From contig SLSE01000102.1 in the NCBI GenBank assembly GCA_007130585.1, forward strand, positions 1 to 23,124: a DNA stretch of 23,124 nt, read 5' to 3'. The notes beneath the pieces were generated by a model. That model was not told the origin of the DNA and made no database searches. It saw only the letters and a list, made by a program, of their open reading frames with translations. Below are positions 14,372 to 21,693 of this stretch, piece after piece. The position numbers and the translations under genes are program-made. Within the stretch, counting starts at the first letter, position 1. Each line of letters opens with the position of its first letter. The DNA comes from Syntrophomonadaceae bacterium (GTDB lineage: Bacteria > Bacillota > Dethiobacteria > DTU022).

Positions 14372-15073
14372 TTGGCTGAACCGAAGGTCCTGGTTGTTGA
14401 CGACGAAAAAAAGATTACCCGTGTCCTGCAGGCCTACCTGGAGCGGGAAGGTTTTGCGGTAATCACAGCTCATAACGGCCCGGAGGCGCTTAGCCTGGCC
14501 AGGTCTGAAAAACCCGACCTGATTATTCTTGACCTGATGCTTCCCGGCATAAGCGGTGAGCAGGTCTGTAAAGAGTTAAGGCAGGAAGGGTCGCGGGTCC
14601 CCATAATTATGCTGACTGCCAGGAGTGCCCTGGAGGAAAAAGTATACGGGTTGGAAATTGGAGCCGACGATTACGTGGTTAAACCTTTCAGCCCACAGGA
14701 AATTGTAGCGCGGGTAAAAGCCCATCTCCGGCGTAACGATCCCGGGTCCGGGCAGCTCACAGAAGTCCTGTCTCTGGCCGGTGGGGGCCTGGAGGTTAAT
14801 ATCCCTGCCCACAGGGTTAGCTGGCAGGGGATTGAGATATTTTTAACGCCGACAGAATTTAATCTGCTGGTTTACCTGGCCCGCCATCCAAAACGGGTTT
14901 ATTCGCGCTCGCAACTTTCTGAGACTGTTTTAAATTATGAAAGTATAGTGGAGGAGCGGACCATTGATGCTCATATCAAGAATCTGCGCCAGAAAATGGA
15001 GCGGGCAGGAGCCCCCAATCTAATCAAAACAATTTATGGAGTGGGTTATAAATATGAAGAAACACGATCATAA
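14372..15073 (+). CDS. OmpR/PhoB-family response regulator
   Basis: A 233-residue DNA-binding regulator. The start is taken as TTG at 14372 because GGGAGG at 14357-14362 is then 9 bases away; a TTG at 14363 would have no spacing. The receiver domain (about 1-118) has the acidic pair D10/D11, phosphoacceptor Asp54 in IILDLMLPG, Thr82 and Lys104 in KPFS. A winged-helix DNA-binding domain (about 135-230) ends in IKTIYGVGYKYE. It overlaps the kinase gene by 20 bases, showing one operon. Possible targets are the adjacent DUF2680 gene (11-base-spaced repeats in its promoter) and its own operon. Confidence 0.92.
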   Translation: MAEPKVLVVDDEKKITRVLQAYLEREGFAVITAHNGPEALSLARSEKPDLIILDLMLPGISGEQVCKELRQEGSRVPIIMLTARSALEEKVYGLEIGADDYVVKPFSPQEIVARVKAHLRRNDPGSGQLTEVLSLAGGGLEVNIPAHRVSWQGIEIFLTPTEFNLLVYLARHPKRVYSRSQLSETVLNYESIVEERTIDAHIKNLRQKMERAGAPNLIKTIYGVGYKYEETRS

Positions 15074-16553
15074 GGTCCCCCGGCCTCTCTGGGTCCGGCT
15101 GGTATTTTTCTTTTTACTGCTCTCCGCATTGATCCTGGTATTGTTCCAGGCTATTTTTAATTACTCCCTGGACAGGCACATCCAGGCTTTCAGCAGGGAA
15201 CGGCAGGAAACCCTGAACGCTCAGATCGTAAACTCTTTACTGGAATATTACACGGCGGCAGGAAGCTGGTCGGGTATAAATATGCCTTTATTCCATGCGG
15301 CCATAAGCACGGATACCCGCCTGCTTTTATATGATCAGGAAGCGAACCTTATAGCTGATACCGGGCAGAGAGGCCCTCATCGTATGAGGATGGCTCCCGT
15401 ACCTCAGCCAGATTTAAATGAAGCAGTTTCTTATGAATATGTGCTGGAATACGGAAATGCCGCGATCGGCCGGCTGCTCGTAGCTCATCCCGTGGCTGCG
15501 GAAGCCAGTGCCTGGCGCCAGCAGGATTTGATTTTTCAGCAGACTTTAAACCGAACCGTGCTTTGGACCGGTCTGATTGCCATCACAGCAGCCCTTTTCC
15601 TGGGAGTGCTTTTTTCCCGGCGCCTATCAAGGCCCCTTGAAGAGATGTCCGGTGCAGCTGTGCGTATTACACGCGGCGATTACAGCGGACTGCTCCCGGC
15701 TTACAATAGCAGGGAACTGAATGAACTGGCCCACTGTTTTAACCGCCTGACCACTCATCTCCGGGAGCTTGAAAAACTGCGGAAACGCTCGATTGCGGAT
15801 ATATCGCACGAACTGCGCACACCGCTTGCTACCCTGCGCAGCTACCTGGAAGCGGTCAGGGATGGGGTCCTGCCTGCCGATGCAAAAACAATGGAGGTTC
15901 TCCTGGAAGAAGTTATGCACCTCAACCGGATAACCGTGGACATGGATGAACTGGCAAGAGCAGAAAGCGCCGGGCAGGAACAGATGGATCGTGAGGAAAT
16001 CGGCCTGAAACGCTTTATTAGTGATAAAGCTGCCTCATTCGGCCCCCTGTTCCGGGGTAAAGATATCAACCTTGAACTGGATCTGCCGGAAAATGAGGTC
16101 ACAGCGTTTATGGATGCTGCCGCCCTGCGAAAAATTTTAGGCAACCTGCTTGAAAATGCATACCGCTATACAGAAGTCGGAGGTACTGTTGAAGTTGCCC
16201 TGCGGGAAGCCCCCGAAATTGATGGCGGAGCTATTTCGCCCATGGGGTTGGAATCGCCGGCAGAAAAATTATCAGGCCGGCGGTTGAAGGATCTGGTGAT
16301 GATAAAGATCAGCGATACCGGAATCGGCATTCCCGAAGAGTATCTGCCCTATATTTTTGAAAGGTTTTTCAGGGCCGACTCTTCCAGGCAAAAAGAGCAG
16401 GGCCAGGCCGGCTCCGGGATAGGCCTTGCCCTGGTCAGGGAGTTGACCAGGGCATCCGGGGGGTTAATAATGGTTAAAAGCCGCCCGGGCGAGGGGACCG
16501 TCTTCTACCTCTACCTGAGGAAAAAGGCCGGAGATGGCAGGGCTGCACCGTAA
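15054..16553 (+). CDS. Sensor histidine kinase, BaeS/PhoR-like
   Basis: A 499-residue membrane kinase, partner of the regulator overlapping its start. The ATG at 15054 lies inside the regulator gene; an upstream ATG at 15036 in the same frame would add six residues. Order: basic start, first membrane helix (about 13-33), extracellular sensor (34-166, no recognised motif), second helix (167-188), HAMP linker (about 189-241), HisKA domain with SIADISHELRTPLA (phospho-His252), and an ATPase domain with N-box NLLENAYRY, DTGIGIPEEYLPYIFERFF and GSGIGLALV. All catalytic boxes are intact. The signal is unknown; the neighbouring DOMON and DUF2680 exported proteins may relate to it. Confidence 0.93.
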   Translation: MKKHDHKVPRPLWVRLVFFFLLLSALILVLFQAIFNYSLDRHIQAFSRERQETLNAQIVNSLLEYYTAAGSWSGINMPLFHAAISTDTRLLLYDQEANLIADTGQRGPHRMRMAPVPQPDLNEAVSYEYVLEYGNAAIGRLLVAHPVAAEASAWRQQDLIFQQTLNRTVLWTGLIAITAALFLGVLFSRRLSRPLEEMSGAAVRITRGDYSGLLPAYNSRELNELAHCFNRLTTHLRELEKLRKRSIADISHELRTPLATLRSYLEAVRDGVLPADAKTMEVLLEEVMHLNRITVDMDELARAESAGQEQMDREEIGLKRFISDKAASFGPLFRGKDINLELDLPENEVTAFMDAAALRKILGNLLENAYRYTEVGGTVEVALREAPEIDGGAISPMGLESPAEKLSGRRLKDLVMIKISDTGIGIPEEYLPYIFERFFRADSSRQKEQGQAGSGIGLALVRELTRASGGLIMVKSRPGEGTVFYLYLRKKAGDGRAAP

Positions 16554-16658
16554 ACTTCCGGTAATAAAATTACCCGGACGGGAGATTAAGCAGTGTGCTT
16601 TTTAATACAGGCGTCAGAAGCCTTAAGCCAGGTTTTATTACGGGAGGTTCATGAAAAT

Positions 16659-16856
16659 ATGGAGGGAAAGCGAAAAAGCGATCTGAGAATCGGCAGCAGG
16701 GTTAAAATTGTCCAAAAAAAAGATCAGGACAGCGGAACACTGACAGAGGGCGTAGTCCAAAAGATCCTGACCGGGTCAGAGCGCCACCCGCATGGTATAA
16801 AAGTTACACTGGAAAGCGGAGAAGTGGGAAGAGTTAAAGCCGTTGTCGAAGAATGA
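16659..16856 (+). CDS. ywbE: YwbE family protein
   Basis: A 65-residue protein of the YwbE/DUF2196 family, found in many Bacillota and of unknown function. It is small, basic and beta-rich, reading from MEGKRKSDLRIGSRVKIV to GEVGRVKAVVEE, with the family motif KKDQDSG (about residues 20-26) and HPHGIKVTLE. The ATG at 16659 is preferred: GGGAGG lies 11 bases upstream and B. subtilis YwbE begins at the corresponding place. The frame could be extended to a GTG at 16593 but that stretch is not conserved-looking. Confidence 0.88.
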   Translation: MEGKRKSDLRIGSRVKIVQKKDQDSGTLTEGVVQKILTGSERHPHGIKVTLESGEVGRVKAVVEE

Positions 16857-17000
16857 AGCTTCCTGCCTGTTTTTCCTGCGGAACCAGCGTAAGAAGGTTT
16901 TTACTGTTGAAGGTAATTGTTCCCCTGTTGTTGAACTAATTTCTACGGCATTTGCTATAGCTATTATAAATGCCTGGCCAACAGAAGGGGGAATGGAATT

Positions 17001-17972
17001 GTGACTGACCGGGATAATAAAAAAGATATGAGTTGTATAACCGAGGAAGAGATTCTGGCCGGTTACCGGAAAAAACTGCCGCAGGTTACCAGGAAAATTA
17101 TAGAAAGCTGTAATGAACAGAAGTGCAACAGGCATGTCGATTATGAACCGATACCTTCAAAAGATTCAGTGCTGAACATTACTGAAAAATTAATGGAAAT
17201 CATATACCCGGGCTATTTTAATCCCGAGAAGCTCGATCCTGTTAACTTAAATTACCATATCGGCCAGGGAGTCACCCAGCTTTACATGCTGCTGTCAGAG
17301 CAGGTGATCAACAGTATTCGCCACGATTGCATGCGATACAACCTGACCTGCAGGGAGTGTATCGATTCCGGTTACGATATAACCTTAAAGGTTATGGAAG
17401 CAATTCCTGCTCTGCGGGACATCCTGGCCACAGATGTCCAGGCGGCCTATGACGGTGATCCTGCGGCCCGGAGTTATGATGAAATTATTTTCAGTTACCC
17501 GGGCATTTATGCAATTACCATATACAGGGTGGCACATCTGCTTTACAAGTTCAATGTGCCGCTTTTACCCAGGATTATGACCGAGCACGCTCACGGGCAG
17601 ACAGGGATCGATATTCATCCGGGAGCGGAAATCGGGGAGCGTTTCGTGATCGACCACGGAACCGGAGTGGTAATCGGAGAAACCACTACTATCGGCAGAG
17701 ATGTGCGCCTGTACCAGGGGGTTACCCTGGGAGCCCTTTCTCTTCCCCGTGGTGCAGGCGAAAAGTATCGCGGCAGGAAACGTCATCCCGATATTGAGGA
17801 CGAGGTCATAATTTATTCCGGGGCCACTATCCTGGGCGGGAACACCACTATCGGAGCAAGGTCGGTTATCGGAGGCAATGTCTGGCTGACAGAGTCGGTT
17901 CCGCCGGATACCCAGGTAATCCTGGAAAAACCGCAGCTTACTTACAGAAAGGGAGAAACACAAAAAGAGTAA
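17001..17972 (+). CDS. cysE: Serine O-acetyltransferase (EpsC type)
   Basis: A 323-residue cytoplasmic enzyme that makes O-acetylserine from serine and acetyl-CoA, the first step of cysteine synthesis. The start is GTG at 17001 behind AGAAGGGGGAA. The N-terminal part (about 1-165) is a long helical domain as in EpsC-type enzymes, including TDVQAAYDGDPA (Asp145). The left-handed beta-helix starts near residue 200 and has the active-site segments DHGTGVVIGET (Asp218, His219) and the conserved His262 in KRHPDIEDEV, followed by hexapeptide repeats. No cysteine synthase gene is in the window. Expression control of such genes by T-boxes or S-boxes is common, but none is visible in the 140-base leader. 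Confidence 0.92.
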   Translation: MTDRDNKKDMSCITEEEILAGYRKKLPQVTRKIIESCNEQKCNRHVDYEPIPSKDSVLNITEKLMEIIYPGYFNPEKLDPVNLNYHIGQGVTQLYMLLSEQVINSIRHDCMRYNLTCRECIDSGYDITLKVMEAIPALRDILATDVQAAYDGDPAARSYDEIIFSYPGIYAITIYRVAHLLYKFNVPLLPRIMTEHAHGQTGIDIHPGAEIGERFVIDHGTGVVIGETTTIGRDVRLYQGVTLGALSLPRGAGEKYRGRKRHPDIEDEVIIYSGATILGGNTTIGARSVIGGNVWLTESVPPDTQVILEKPQLTYRKGETQKE

Positions 17973-18107
17973 CTGACGGTTATTGAGCGGCAGATTTCTC
18001 TGTTACCGGTTGAAAAGGCTTGTTTTACCCGCTTTCTGGGGGAATTAACATACATCGCTGCAGAAACCTCATGAAAGGGAATAACCGGAAAGGAGGCTTG
18101 ATTCCCG

Positions 18108-18299
18108 ATGTGTATGATCACGCTTTACAGGGGCAGCGTTGAAGAAAAAAACAAACTTGCTGAAAAAATAACCAGGTATTCCCTGGATATCCCGGCAGGA
18201 AGGCTAACTGTGCATCCCATGCTTAAAGAACCGCAGGAATTTGAGATTAACAGGGGAATAAGCTGGGACGAAAGTAACGATGCCATGGTTATTGAATAG
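18108..18299 (+). CDS. CooT-like small nickel-binding protein
   Basis: A 63-residue protein of the CooT family. It starts MCM, with the Cys at position 2 that binds nickel in the Rhodospirillum rubrum CooT, and continues with a short beta-rich domain (ITLYRG, then LTVHPMLKEPQEFEINRGISW) ending DAMVIE. In other organisms CooT supports nickel delivery to carbon monoxide dehydrogenase; no such gene is in the window, so the partner is unknown. The start at 18108 is chosen because it retains Cys2; an AAAGGAGG site lies 11 bases upstream. Assignment rests on length, the MC start and overall pattern rather than on many conserved residues. Confidence 0.7.
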   Translation: MCMITLYRGSVEEKNKLAEKITRYSLDIPAGRLTVHPMLKEPQEFEINRGISWDESNDAMVIE

Positions 18300-18461
18300 G
18301 TTTAATTAATCCGGCCACAGGGCTGTAATTGCCGGGTGTTTGTAGATCACAAAGCCCCGGCGGGGTTAGTTTATGTTTTTTGCCTGCTCCTGGCGGATAT
18401 TGTAAGGCGCACGGGCTTTTTCCCAGGGAGGAACGGGATCCTGAAGGAGAGGTAAGCGTTT

Positions 18462-18905
18462 ATGAAAATTATAGTCGATGCCGATGCCTGCCCAAAAGCA
18501 GCCCTGCAGGCCTGCTTTGATCTGGGCAGTAAATATGCAGTGCCGGTTTGGACGGTAGCCAGCTTCAACCACAATATTGAATCGGGTCTTCATGTTACAG
18601 TAGGCGGGGATTCACAGGAAGCAGACCTTAAGATTGTGAATATCGCCGAAAAAGGGGATATTGCAGTTACCGGGGACGGGGGCCTTGCCGCAATGCTAAC
18701 CGGCAGGGAGGTCAGGTGCCTGAGCCCGGAAGGCAGGGAGTACAGGCCCGGGGATATCGACTTTTTGCTGGAAGAAAGAGAGCTCAAAGCAAAATACCGC
18801 CGCAGTGGCGGCAGGACAAAAGGACCAAAAAAACGAACCTGGAAAAACGATGCAGACTTTTTCCGGGAACTGGAGATTATGATCAGGGAGATTGTTAGTG
18901 AGTGA
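18462..18905 (+). CDS. yqxD: YaiI/YqxD family protein (DUF188/UPF0178)
   Basis: A 147-residue protein of the DUF188 family, which has a PIN-like nuclease fold and unknown physiological role. The signature MKIIVDADACP opens the protein (Asp6, Asp8 as possible metal ligands), followed by VTGDGGLA (the family's GDxGLA) and the C-terminal GGRTKGPKK. The length is typical. The ATG at 18462 is preceded by GAAGGAGAGG. It follows the CooT-like gene on the same strand after 160 bases, in which a weak GCCCC/GGGGT hairpin near 18352-18368 could end the earlier transcript. Confidence 0.93.
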   Translation: MKIIVDADACPKAALQACFDLGSKYAVPVWTVASFNHNIESGLHVTVGGDSQEADLKIVNIAEKGDIAVTGDGGLAAMLTGREVRCLSPEGREYRPGDIDFLLEERELKAKYRRSGGRTKGPKKRTWKNDADFFRELEIMIREIVSE

Positions 18906-19019
18906 TTAATTTAACTTCCCGCTGCTGCCCGGCAGGCACAGCCGGCATTACTTGTCCCGGATGTAAAACAGTGCCCCTGTGTCGTGAAAGTAGTATAAAA
19001 TATTTTTGGCAAAAAAGGA

Positions 19020-19457
19020 CTAGCCCGTAATTTCTTCCAGGACCTTTACAGTAAAATCTACATAACCGTAGCACTGTTCAATCATGTTTTCCGATTTAAA
19101 AAGTTTTTGGCCTTCAGGGGTTAAAAGCTCGCATCCACCGAGCAGCTTTTTACAGTATATCGTGCCAAACTCGGCTTCAAACCTGTCGATCAATTCCCGT
19201 ATCCTGGCGTAGTTATAATCCTGCACCTGCCTGTCGTCATGTTCTCCCCTGCCGTATATTAAGCTCAGGACGAGCACTGCCCCGGAAACTGCGCCGCAGG
19301 TTTCCTGTTTTCGGCCCATGCCGGCTCCAAAACCATTTGCTACCTTCAGGGCTGTATCTGTTGACAGGCCCAGTTTCCCTGCATAGCTGTAAAGTACTGA
19401 CTGGGCACAGTTAAATCCTTCTTTAAATTTGTTAACTGCTGTTTCTGAGCGGCTCAT
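19020..19457 (-). CDS. C_GCAxxG_C_C family redox protein
   Basis: A 145-residue protein of the C_GCAxxG_C_C family, thought to be a redox or thiol-disulfide protein in anaerobes. Five cysteines are placed as in the family: FNCAQSV (C17), the glycine-rich NGFGAGMGRKQETCGAVSG (C54), YCKKLLGGC (C102, C109) and QCYGYV (C129). The ATG at 19457 is chosen because AAAGGAA lies before it; the longer frame reaching 19547 is coding for the ferredoxin remnant in another frame. The gene lies 53 bases after that remnant on the same strand, so they were probably one operon. Confidence 0.88.
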   Translation of the reverse strand: MSRSETAVNKFKEGFNCAQSVLYSYAGKLGLSTDTALKVANGFGAGMGRKQETCGAVSGAVLVLSLIYGRGEHDDRQVQDYNYARIRELIDRFEAEFGTIYCKKLLGGCELLTPEGQKLFKSENMIEQCYGYVDFTVKVLEEITG

Positions 19458-19510
19458 AAGCAATTCCTTTCTTTTGAAAGAAGTTCGATAGCTCGATCGC
19501 TGGTTTTTCC

Positions 19511-19780
19511 TTAACTGTCGGGGATATCGTCCAGGCTGCAGACGCACGTATCGTCACAGCATTTACCCCTGATATTAAGCTTATCTATCAGAACTGCACA
19601 GGCACATCCAATATCCTGGCGGACTTACACGGCCTGTTCCGGGCAGTTCCTGGCGCAGGCCCCGCATTCCATGCGGGCATCCCGATCGTTAATCACACCT
19701 GCCCTGCCGTGAGTTGCAAATACTTCCCGGGGACAAACCTTGACACACATGCCACAGTTATCTTGGTTATCCTTCCACAA
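19511..19780 (-). pseudogene. Degraded HgcB-like dicluster [4Fe-4S] ferredoxin
   Basis: Reading the minus strand from TTG 19780 gives DNCGMCVKVCPREVF, then RMECGACARNCPEQAV, an in-frame TAA (19625-19627), and after it VRQDIGCACAVLIDKLN followed by a cysteine-rich end (KCCDDTCVCS). Together this is the layout of HgcB-like ferredoxins: two CxxCxxCxxxCP clusters, a GVGCA-like segment and a Cys-rich tail. The damage is threefold: the first Cys of cluster 1 is Gln, the first Cys of cluster 2 is Arg (TGC to CGC), and the stop falls where family members read through to the GxGCA segment. The frame also lacks the usual N-terminal 15-20 residues before cluster 1. It is therefore most likely a non-functional remnant. 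Confidence 0.78.
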
Positions 19781-20009
19781 TATTATTTAGTAGTAAGAGT
19801 TTAACAGATTTATAGTAAGTTAATCAATCCAATAGTGGATAAGCAAAAGCTGTTAACCGGTACCCGTTGCCGGAAATGTTTTTCCGGGAGATACCGGCTA
19901 TTCGCATGTAAAGAGGCATTTTACTGATGAATGCCCATAAGCCGAGAGCCCGGGGTGGAACACTTACCGGAAGCCTGGTCGATGGCCGCTCTTGAGTATT
20001 TCTTAAATA
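19781..20009. other. Intergenic region
   Basis: No gene of convincing size. It contains GC-rich inverted stretches around 19860-19990 that do not fit any riboswitch class I can name. It would include any promoter of the ferredoxin remnant. Confidence 0.4.
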
Positions 20010-20038
20010 AAAAAGGGACAGTTATTCTGCCCCTTTTT
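20010..20038 (-). terminator. Rho-independent terminator of the SurA_N lipoprotein gene
   Basis: On the minus strand AAAAAGGGGCAG - AATAA - CTGTCCCTTTTT forms a 12-bp stem with one G-U pair and a 5-base loop, followed by Ts. It starts 40 bases after the stop codon of the SurA_N gene. Confidence 0.9.
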
Positions 20039-20078
20039 AGTAAACACTTTTAACGGAAAATCTTAACGCTTCAGTTCC

Positions 20079-20963
20079 CTACAGGTTTCTTTCTATATCG
20101 CTTTCCTCCTGCAGTTCAGCTACATGTTCCGAAATTGCCCGCTGTACTTTTTCTTCTTTCATTTGCTCAGCCCTATCCTGCCTTAATTTTTCTTCCAACA
20201 GCGGTTTAATCGCTTCAAAGTCATCTTCTTCCAGTAAATCGCCGTATTGCTCTTCAAGCTGTTGAAGGTAAGCTTCAACCTGCTCCACCGGCACTCCGGG
20301 GTCGTCTTCTTCGAGCAGTTCATTAATTTCGCTGTATTCGCTGCGCAGCTGTGCGTAATATTCTTCAAGTTCGGCAGTTGTAAACTCAATCTCTTCTTTA
20401 ACAACAACTTCTTCGGGATTGTCGGCAAGGTACCTGTCCATGTAGTGATCCAGGTATTTCTGAATGGATAATTCGACAGCAATGTCTCTGTCAATATCCT
20501 CGCGAGTCATGTTCACCTGTTCCATCTGTTCTAATAACTGTTCTTCGTCTCCGAAGGCTGCAACGTATTCCTGAAAGCGTTCTTCGACCTCTTCTTCGGT
20601 TACCGTAATTCCTTCTTCTTCAGCCTGCTGCCTGACAAGGGTCGGAATAATAAAGTAGTTATCGAGCACATGCCGCTCCAGTTCTCTCAGGGTATCGGAC
20701 ATTTCTTCGCTGTCCAGGTCCATGCCCTGCATTGCATACTGCATTATTTCCTGTTCCAGGGCCTGTTCGAATTCTTCCCTGTAAATTTCCTCGCCATTTA
20801 CCGTGGCTACTATTTCATCCGGACGACCGGTTTCTGTTTCTCCGCCACATGCTGCCAGAAAAGTGCTAATCACAAAACCGACCAGCAGGATTATGGCAAC
20901 AGCTGTATAACCAAACCTGCGGGGCCTGGTTGTTATTTTTTTTCCTGCTTTTGTGTAGCTCAT
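20079..20963 (-). CDS. SurA_N-domain lipoprotein (PrsA-like, no PPIase domain)
   Basis: A 294-residue exported lipoprotein. The start is the ATG at 20963, behind GGGAGGT. A basic stretch and hydrophobic helix (about 18-37) end in the lipobox LAAC, so Cys39 is the lipid anchor. The mature part begins with the SurA_N/PrsA chaperone signature EIVATVNGEEIYREEFEQAL (50-69) and continues as long, highly acidic helices to the end. The parvulin isomerase domain of PrsA (around residue 150-240) is not seen, so a holdase-type chaperone for secreted proteins is likely; this is inference. The gene is monocistronic, with a promoter at 21017-21045 and a terminator at 20010-20038. Confidence 0.88.
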   Translation of the reverse strand: MSYTKAGKKITTRPRRFGYTAVAIILLVGFVISTFLAACGGETETGRPDEIVATVNGEEIYREEFEQALEQEIMQYAMQGMDLDSEEMSDTLRELERHVLDNYFIIPTLVRQQAEEEGITVTEEEVEERFQEYVAAFGDEEQLLEQMEQVNMTREDIDRDIAVELSIQKYLDHYMDRYLADNPEEVVVKEEIEFTTAELEEYYAQLRSEYSEINELLEEDDPGVPVEQVEAYLQQLEEQYGDLLEEDDFEAIKPLLEEKLRQDRAEQMKEEKVQRAISEHVAELQEESDIERNL

Positions 20964-21016
20964 AATAACCTCCCATTTCAAATAAACGTACATTCATATT
21001 TGTCAAACTGATGACC

Positions 21017-21045
21017 ATAATAACAGAATGATCTCCGGCAGGCAA
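21017..21045 (-). promoter_or_regulatory. Candidate sigma-A promoter of the SurA_N lipoprotein gene
   Basis: On the minus strand TTGCCT (21040-21045) and TATTAT (21017-21022) are separated by 17 bases, matching four and five of six consensus bases. They lie just upstream of the ATG at 20963. Confidence 0.6.
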
Positions 21046-21086
21046 GGACTAAAATAAGGACGGGCCGTACTTTTTCAGCCTAAATG

Positions 21087-21123
21087 TGTAAACAAATTGT
21101 AAACACTGTAAATAGTGTGTAAA
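21087..21123 (+). promoter_or_regulatory. Four TGTAAA elements forming two WalR/YycF-type boxes
   Basis: TGTAAA occurs at 21087, 21098, 21107 and 21118. The pairs are TGTAAA-N5-TGTAAA, N3, TGTAAA-N5-TGTAAA, so each pair repeats after 11 bases. This is exactly the published WalR (YycF) consensus TGTWAH-N5-TGTWAH. A -10-like TAAATT (21120-21125) overlaps the last element. The tandem array sits between the divergent SurA_N gene and the lipoprotein/two-component region, so it may act on either. Confidence 0.75.
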
Positions 21124-21187
21124 TTATAGCTATTCAGGCAGGCTTATTTTGAACACGTGGGGAAGTAATATTTAAAGCATTAACAAA

Positions 21188-21285
21188 AGGGAGGTTCCGC
21201 AAAAGAAAAATGCGCTGCCGCCGTTTCCGGTTGCGAGGTTGAAAACGATATTCCGGTGGAAGAACCCATAGAACAGGATATTTAG
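21188..21285 (+). pseudogene. Decayed duplicate of the small acidic lipoprotein gene
   Basis: A ribosome site (AAGGGAGG, 21188-21195) is followed by lysine-like codons and, in one open frame, AAAVSGCEVENDIPVEEPIE and a TAG at 21283-21285. The lipobox VSGC and the CEVxNDIPV stretch match the intact lipoprotein gene at 21343. No ATG, GTG or TTG is in frame after the upstream TAA, and most of the signal-peptide core is missing. It is thus a tandem copy with a deletion. Confidence 0.65.
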
Positions 21286-21342
21286 AACGAGGCAGGATAT
21301 TAGAATGATTTTTCTTAAAATATTCCAAGGAGGTGTTTTATA

Positions 21343-21462
21343 ATGAAAAAGGCTCTGGCTTTCCTGTTTATTGCCCTCTTTATGCTGGGCGCAATTACTG
21401 TAACTGGCTGTGAAGTAGATAACGATATACCTGTAGACGACATCGAAGATACTGAATACTAA
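21343..21462 (+). CDS. 39-residue small acidic lipoprotein
   Basis: An intact small gene with a strong CAAGGAGGTG ribosome site (21326-21334). The signal peptide MKKALAFLFIALFMLGAITV ends in the lipobox TGC, so Cys24 is the lipid anchor, leaving a 16-residue acidic tail EVDNDIPVDDIEDTEY. I know no family for this. A decayed copy lies directly upstream, which indicates a local duplication. It has its own terminator at 21555-21592 and WalR-type boxes about 220 bases upstream. Confidence 0.8.
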   Translation: MKKALAFLFIALFMLGAITVTGCEVDNDIPVDDIEDTEY

Positions 21463-21554
21463 ACTGCATGTAGAAACCGTCTGTTAAGCCTGGCAAAGTA
21501 AAGCGGGTTAACAGGATATTAAAAAGTGAATACAGTTGGAAATAAGTTAAAGAG

Positions 21555-21592
21555 TACCGGGTATGGGTAGCTGCCTTACCCGGTATTTTTTT
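21555..21592 (+). terminator. Rho-independent terminator after the small lipoprotein gene
   Basis: A 9-bp perfect stem TACCGGGTA / TACCCGGTA (21555-21563 and 21577-21585) with a 13-base loop, followed by seven Ts. It separates the lipoprotein transcript from the two-component operon. Confidence 0.9.
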
Positions 21593-21693
21593 CTTCCGCA
21601 TACTGGAGGTATCCTTCTTTAGATGAACTCTTTACCGGCAAACAGGAATTCGTAGTAAGCTTGTAAAATATACATATAGGGGGGTGGCTCAAT

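Noticed and set aside
16593..16658. 22-residue extension of YwbE from a GTG
   Set aside because: The family starts near MEGKRKSD and the ATG at 16659 has its own GGGAGG.
19458..19547. 30-residue extension of the C_GCAxxG_C_C protein
   Set aside because: It overlaps the Cys-rich end of the ferredoxin remnant in another frame, and AAAGGAA marks the ATG at 19457.
19915..19985. Hammerhead-like CTGATGA and T-box-like GGGGTGGAAC strings
   Set aside because: No stem II with GAAA core follows the first, the second lacks the conserved ACCGCG and an antiterminator, and no target gene lies downstream on that strand.
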